This document shows positions 61,673-64,000 of a stretch of 64,000 bases of DNA, piece by piece. Under the pieces are notes generated by a model. That model saw only the letters and a list, made by a program, of their open reading frames with translations, ran no database searches and had not been told where the DNA came from. Numbering within the stretch: position 1 is the stretch's first letter; each line of letters starts with the position of its first letter. The translations under genes and the position numbers were made by a program. The stretch spans positions 186,001 to 250,000 of the forward strand of contig JAQURM010000002.1 of the NCBI GenBank assembly GCA_028715605.1, in the 5' to 3' direction. This stretch comes from Desulfovibrionales bacterium (lineage in GTDB: Bacteria; Desulfobacterota; QYQD01).

Positions 61673-62896
61673 ATGAATGATCTCAGGCGTTGCACTAAAT
61701 GCGTTCTTCCTGAGACGCACGAAACCATTGTTTTCGACGAAGAAGGCGTTTGCAACATTTGCCGCCAGCACGAATACAAGCAGACGGCTATCGACTGGGA
61801 TGCAAAGAAGCGCGAACTTGATAAACTCATCGGGGCTTATCGCGGTAAGTACGATTATGACTGTATCGTTCCTTTCAGCGGCGGTAAGGACAGTACCTGG
61901 ACGCTTTACTATCTGGTAAAAGAGTATGGCATCAAACCTCTCGTAGTCCGTTTCGACCATGGTTTTTTGCGTCCCAATCTACTTGAAAATACTATTCGCA
62001 CCATCCGCAAGCTCGGTGTTGACCTGCATGTCTTTACGCCAAACTGGCACGTTGTACAGAAGTTGATGCTCCAAAGCTTCCTCGAAAAAGGGGACTTCTG
62101 CTGGCATTGCCACACGGGAATTTTTGCCTATCCCATGTGGGTGGCAATCCGGTATAAAGTTCCTCTGATCTTTTGGGGCGAACCTTCCGCCGAGTATACC
62201 GCGTACTACAGTTATGATCAACCGGAGGAAGTGGACGAAAAACGCTTCAACCGTTACATAAATCTTGGGATTACGGCTGAGGATATGTTTGTGCGGTTCG
62301 AAGGCCGCATCGATGAGCGCGACCTTCAACCTTTTAAATATCCGCCCCTAAAGGAACTTCGCAAGATCAATTACCGATCAGTCTGTCTCGGAAGTTTCAT
62401 CCCTTGGGACGTCAAGCGACAGAAAAGCATCATTGAGGCCGAGCTGGGGTGGAAAGGTGATGAAGTGGAAAATGTTCCCCCTGGGTACGATTATGAAAAA
62501 ATAGAATGCTATTTGCAGGGCGTGCGCGATTATATCAAATACATTAAGCGAGGTTATACTCGCCCTGCCCACCTCGCATCCATCGATATTCGCAATGACC
62601 GTATGAGGCGTGACGAGGCGCTGGAGATGATCAAAGGATTCGAGGGGAAACGTCCTCCCAGTCTCGATATTTTCCTGGAATATACCGGATTGACGGAAGA
62701 CGAATTCCTTGAGATCGCAATGAGTCACGGTGTTTCGCCTTACAAACATGACCCTTCGAAGGTTGAACCTGGCGGGAAAGTTCATGATGTTGAGATGTGG
62801 CCCAGACACGGAGCCATGTCCCGGGAAGAAACAGAGGTTCAGCTTGACCGCTGGCGTCGCAGAAATGGACGAGTCCCGTTGCGAGCAGCGCTTTGA
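61673..62896 (+). CDS. N-acetyl sugar amidotransferase (PseA/WbpG-like)
   Basis: 407 residues. N-terminal zinc-type Cys pairs CTKCVLPET and CNICRQHEYK, PP-loop IVPFSGGKDSTWTLYYLVKE for ATP activation, and a later CWHCHTGIF pair. Such enzymes convert an N-acetyl group to acetamidino using ammonia from a HisH/HisF-like pair, which follows here. ATG at 61673 with GGAGG eight nt upstream. Expected product: an acetamidino derivative of pseudaminic acid, inferred from neighbours. Confidence 0.9.
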   Translation: MNDLRRCTKCVLPETHETIVFDEEGVCNICRQHEYKQTAIDWDAKKRELDKLIGAYRGKYDYDCIVPFSGGKDSTWTLYYLVKEYGIKPLVVRFDHGFLRPNLLENTIRTIRKLGVDLHVFTPNWHVVQKLMLQSFLEKGDFCWHCHTGIFAYPMWVAIRYKVPLIFWGEPSAEYTAYYSYDQPEEVDEKRFNRYINLGITAEDMFVRFEGRIDERDLQPFKYPPLKELRKINYRSVCLGSFIPWDVKRQKSIIEAELGWKGDEVENVPPGYDYEKIECYLQGVRDYIKYIKRGYTRPAHLASIDIRNDRMRRDEALEMIKGFEGKRPPSLDIFLEYTGLTEDEFLEIAMSHGVSPYKHDPSKVEPGGKVHDVEMWPRHGAMSREETEVQLDRWRRRNGRVPLRAAL

Positions 62897-63039
62897 TTAT
62901 GGGACGCAGATGAACGCAGATTTTCAGGATTTTATCAAAAGATGTTGCGCGTTACGAGTTACGGGTTGCGGGTGCTGCAAATTCAGGGTTGAGGCTAAGG
63001 GGTTACGGTCAACAGTGAACGGAGAACGGTGAACGATCA

Positions 63040-63657
63040 ATGATCGGTATCGTTGATTACGGTATGGGGAATCTGCTTTCCGTTTACCACGGGTTGGAGA
63101 TGGTGGGAGCGGAGGTGAAAGTCTGCACCCGGGGGGAAGATCTCAAAGATGTTGAGCGAATTGTGCTTCCGGGTGTCGGCGCTTTCGGGGATTGTATGAC
63201 GAACCTGACAGAGAAAGGTTTCACAGAAGCCCTGAATAAGGCGATTCTCCAGCAGGGCAAGCCCATTCTGGGTATCTGCCTCGGCATGCAGGCCATGGCG
63301 CGCCGAGGTTTCGAAGGCGGGGAACACAAAGGATTGGGTTGGATCGAGGGTGATGTCGTCCGCCTCCAGCCTGACGATCCGCTTCTGCGAGTGCCCCACG
63401 TGGGCTGGAATGAGGTTCATTACCGTCAAGAGAGCCCGCTTTTTGCAGGGTTACCGCTGTCCCCTGATTGCTACTTCGTCCACTCCTATCACTTGAGGTG
63501 CGATCATGAACACGATGTGGATGCGATCTGCAATTACGGCGGCGCGGTAACCGCAGCGGTCAGGCGTAATAATATCTTCGGCACCCAGTTTCACCCGGAA
63601 AAAAGCCAGGATTATGGCCTACAGGTGCTTAGCAATTTTCTCAAATGGAAGCCATGA
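63040..63657 (+). CDS. hisH: Imidazole glycerol phosphate synthase subunit HisH-like glutaminase
   Basis: 205 residues. Class I glutamine amidotransferase: GMGNLLSVYHGLEMVGAEVK, nucleophile in PILGICLGMQAMARRG, and the His-Glu pair in IFGTQFHPEKSQDYG. Here it most likely supplies ammonia to the amidotransferase (HisH2-type) rather than to histidine synthesis, since no other his genes are present. A TGAACGG heptad block (63002-63038) ends directly at its ATG; GAGTTAC repeats follow the stop. Confidence 0.9.
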   Translation: MIGIVDYGMGNLLSVYHGLEMVGAEVKVCTRGEDLKDVERIVLPGVGAFGDCMTNLTEKGFTEALNKAILQQGKPILGICLGMQAMARRGFEGGEHKGLGWIEGDVVRLQPDDPLLRVPHVGWNEVHYRQESPLFAGLPLSPDCYFVHSYHLRCDHEHDVDAICNYGGAVTAAVRRNNIFGTQFHPEKSQDYGLQVLSNFLKWKP

Positions 63658-63659
63658 CC

Positions 63660-63798
63660 GAGTTGCGGGTTACGTGTTTCGCGTTCCGAGTTAGGAGTTA
63701 CGGGTGGGCCTTATAAGTTGCGGGTTGCGAGTTATGGGTTACGGCATGCCGTCCATGTCAGGGTTGAGTCTGTGTAAGTCAGTGTGGGTCTGTGGCTG
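63660..63798. repeat. GAGTTAC/GGGTTGC heptads and CTGTG repeats between hisH and hisF
   Basis: 7-bp units (GAGTTGC, GGGTTAC, GAGTTAG, GAGTTAC) occupy 63660-63746, and GTCTGTG/GTGTGGG units 63769-63798 run up to the hisF ATG. A related GTTAC block is at 62944-62982 before hisH. No ribosome site other than repeat sequence is evident for hisF. Confidence 0.7.
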
Positions 63799-64000
63799 AT
63801 GTTGAAGAAGCGCCTTATACCAAAGTTACAGATGAGAGCGAGCCGTTTCGGGTCAACAACCCAGATGGTTCTCGTGACTACCGTTCAGTTCGGAGAGGTT
63901 ATCGAGATAGGGGATCCAGTCTCCCAGGCCAAGATCTATGAGGCCCAGGCTGCAGATGAATTGATATTCCTGGATCTCGATGCTTCGCTGGAAAATCGAG
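63799..64000 (+). CDS. HisF2/AglZ-like acetamidino modification protein, N-terminal fragment
   Basis: 67 codons run to the window edge. MLKKRLIPKLQMR, VQFGEVIEIGDPVSQAKIYE and AADELIFLDLDAS follow the HisF beta/alpha-barrel N-terminus, with the HisF2-type IGDPVSQAKIY spelling. With HisH it would form the glutaminase-channel pair feeding the amidotransferase. The ATG at 63799 directly follows a CTGTG repeat. Confidence 0.85.
   Translation, partial: MLKKRLIPKLQMRASRFGSTTQMVLVTTVQFGEVIEIGDPVSQAKIYEAQAADELIFLDLDASLENR

Noticed and set aside
63040-64000. Start of a histidine biosynthesis operon
   Set aside because: The preceding gene is a sugar amidotransferase and the HisF fragment has HisF2-type spelling, so glycan modification is more likely; only sequence beyond the window can settle it.

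Overview
This 64 kb window reads as chromosome of an anaerobic, deltaproteobacterium-like (Desulfobacterota) organism. That is inferred from a site-2 protease/trpS/scpA run, an eight-gene hdrCBA / 2-oxoacid:ferredoxin oxidoreductase / fumarate-reductase-like flavoprotein operon, large multidomain sensor kinases, and very abundant short degenerate tandem repeats. No rRNA or tRNA gene was recognised. No similarity search was run; family names come from motifs and gene order.

Layout. 1-2 kb: site-2 protease (cut by the left edge), trpS, scpA (+). 2.2-9.6 kb: two-gene signalling operon (-), a 1.7k-residue kinase-like/AAA/GAF/histidine kinase and a REC-PAS-PAS-HK-REC hybrid kinase. 10-11.5 kb: small secreted protein and a frameshifted ferredoxin-like gene. 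11.7-12.9 kb: MazEF-type toxin-antitoxin pair between two solitary CRISPR repeats. 12.9-25.8 kb: complete type I-E CRISPR-Cas locus. The array has 64 intact repeats plus one degenerate terminal repeat (64 spacers, exact 61-bp period), with its leader next to cas2; then, on the minus strand, cas2, cas1, cas6e, cas5e, cas7e, cse2, cse1, cas3. Between cas6e and cas1 lies a cluster of five inverted repeats. 25.9-28.1 kb: DnaQ-like exonuclease, GxxExxY protein and WYL regulator, same strand as cas. Matching palindromes lie just upstream of cas3 and of the WYL gene. 28.2-33 kb: four-helix-bundle gene between two 9-bp-period repeat arrays, an acyltransferase, and a P-type ATPase preceded by a yybP-ykoY (Mn2+) riboswitch with terminator. 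33-43 kb: lipoprotein parvulin and the hdr-kor-flavoprotein operon. 43-44 kb: Phd/PIN toxin-antitoxin pair between direct repeats. 44-64 kb: surface/flagellar glycan locus (+): glycosyltransferases and an apparently complete pseudaminic acid pathway (MerR-PseB fusion, PseC, PseF-like/aminotransferase fusion, PseG-PseH fusion, PseI), then an amidotransferase with HisH/HisF partners that would add an acetamidino group.

The most unusual property is the repeat landscape. At least nine families of degenerate tandem repeats with 7-, 8- or 9-bp periods fill intergenic regions. They supply start codons, stop codons and protein termini, are inserted in frame into conserved enzymes (two insertions in PseC, one in PseG, two in the ATPase, one in a glycosyltransferase), and flank both four-helix-bundle genes and both GxxExxY genes. 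One CRISPR spacer is itself a heptad repeat. Short palindromic units of 30 and 52 bp are seen as insertions against empty-site copies within the window.
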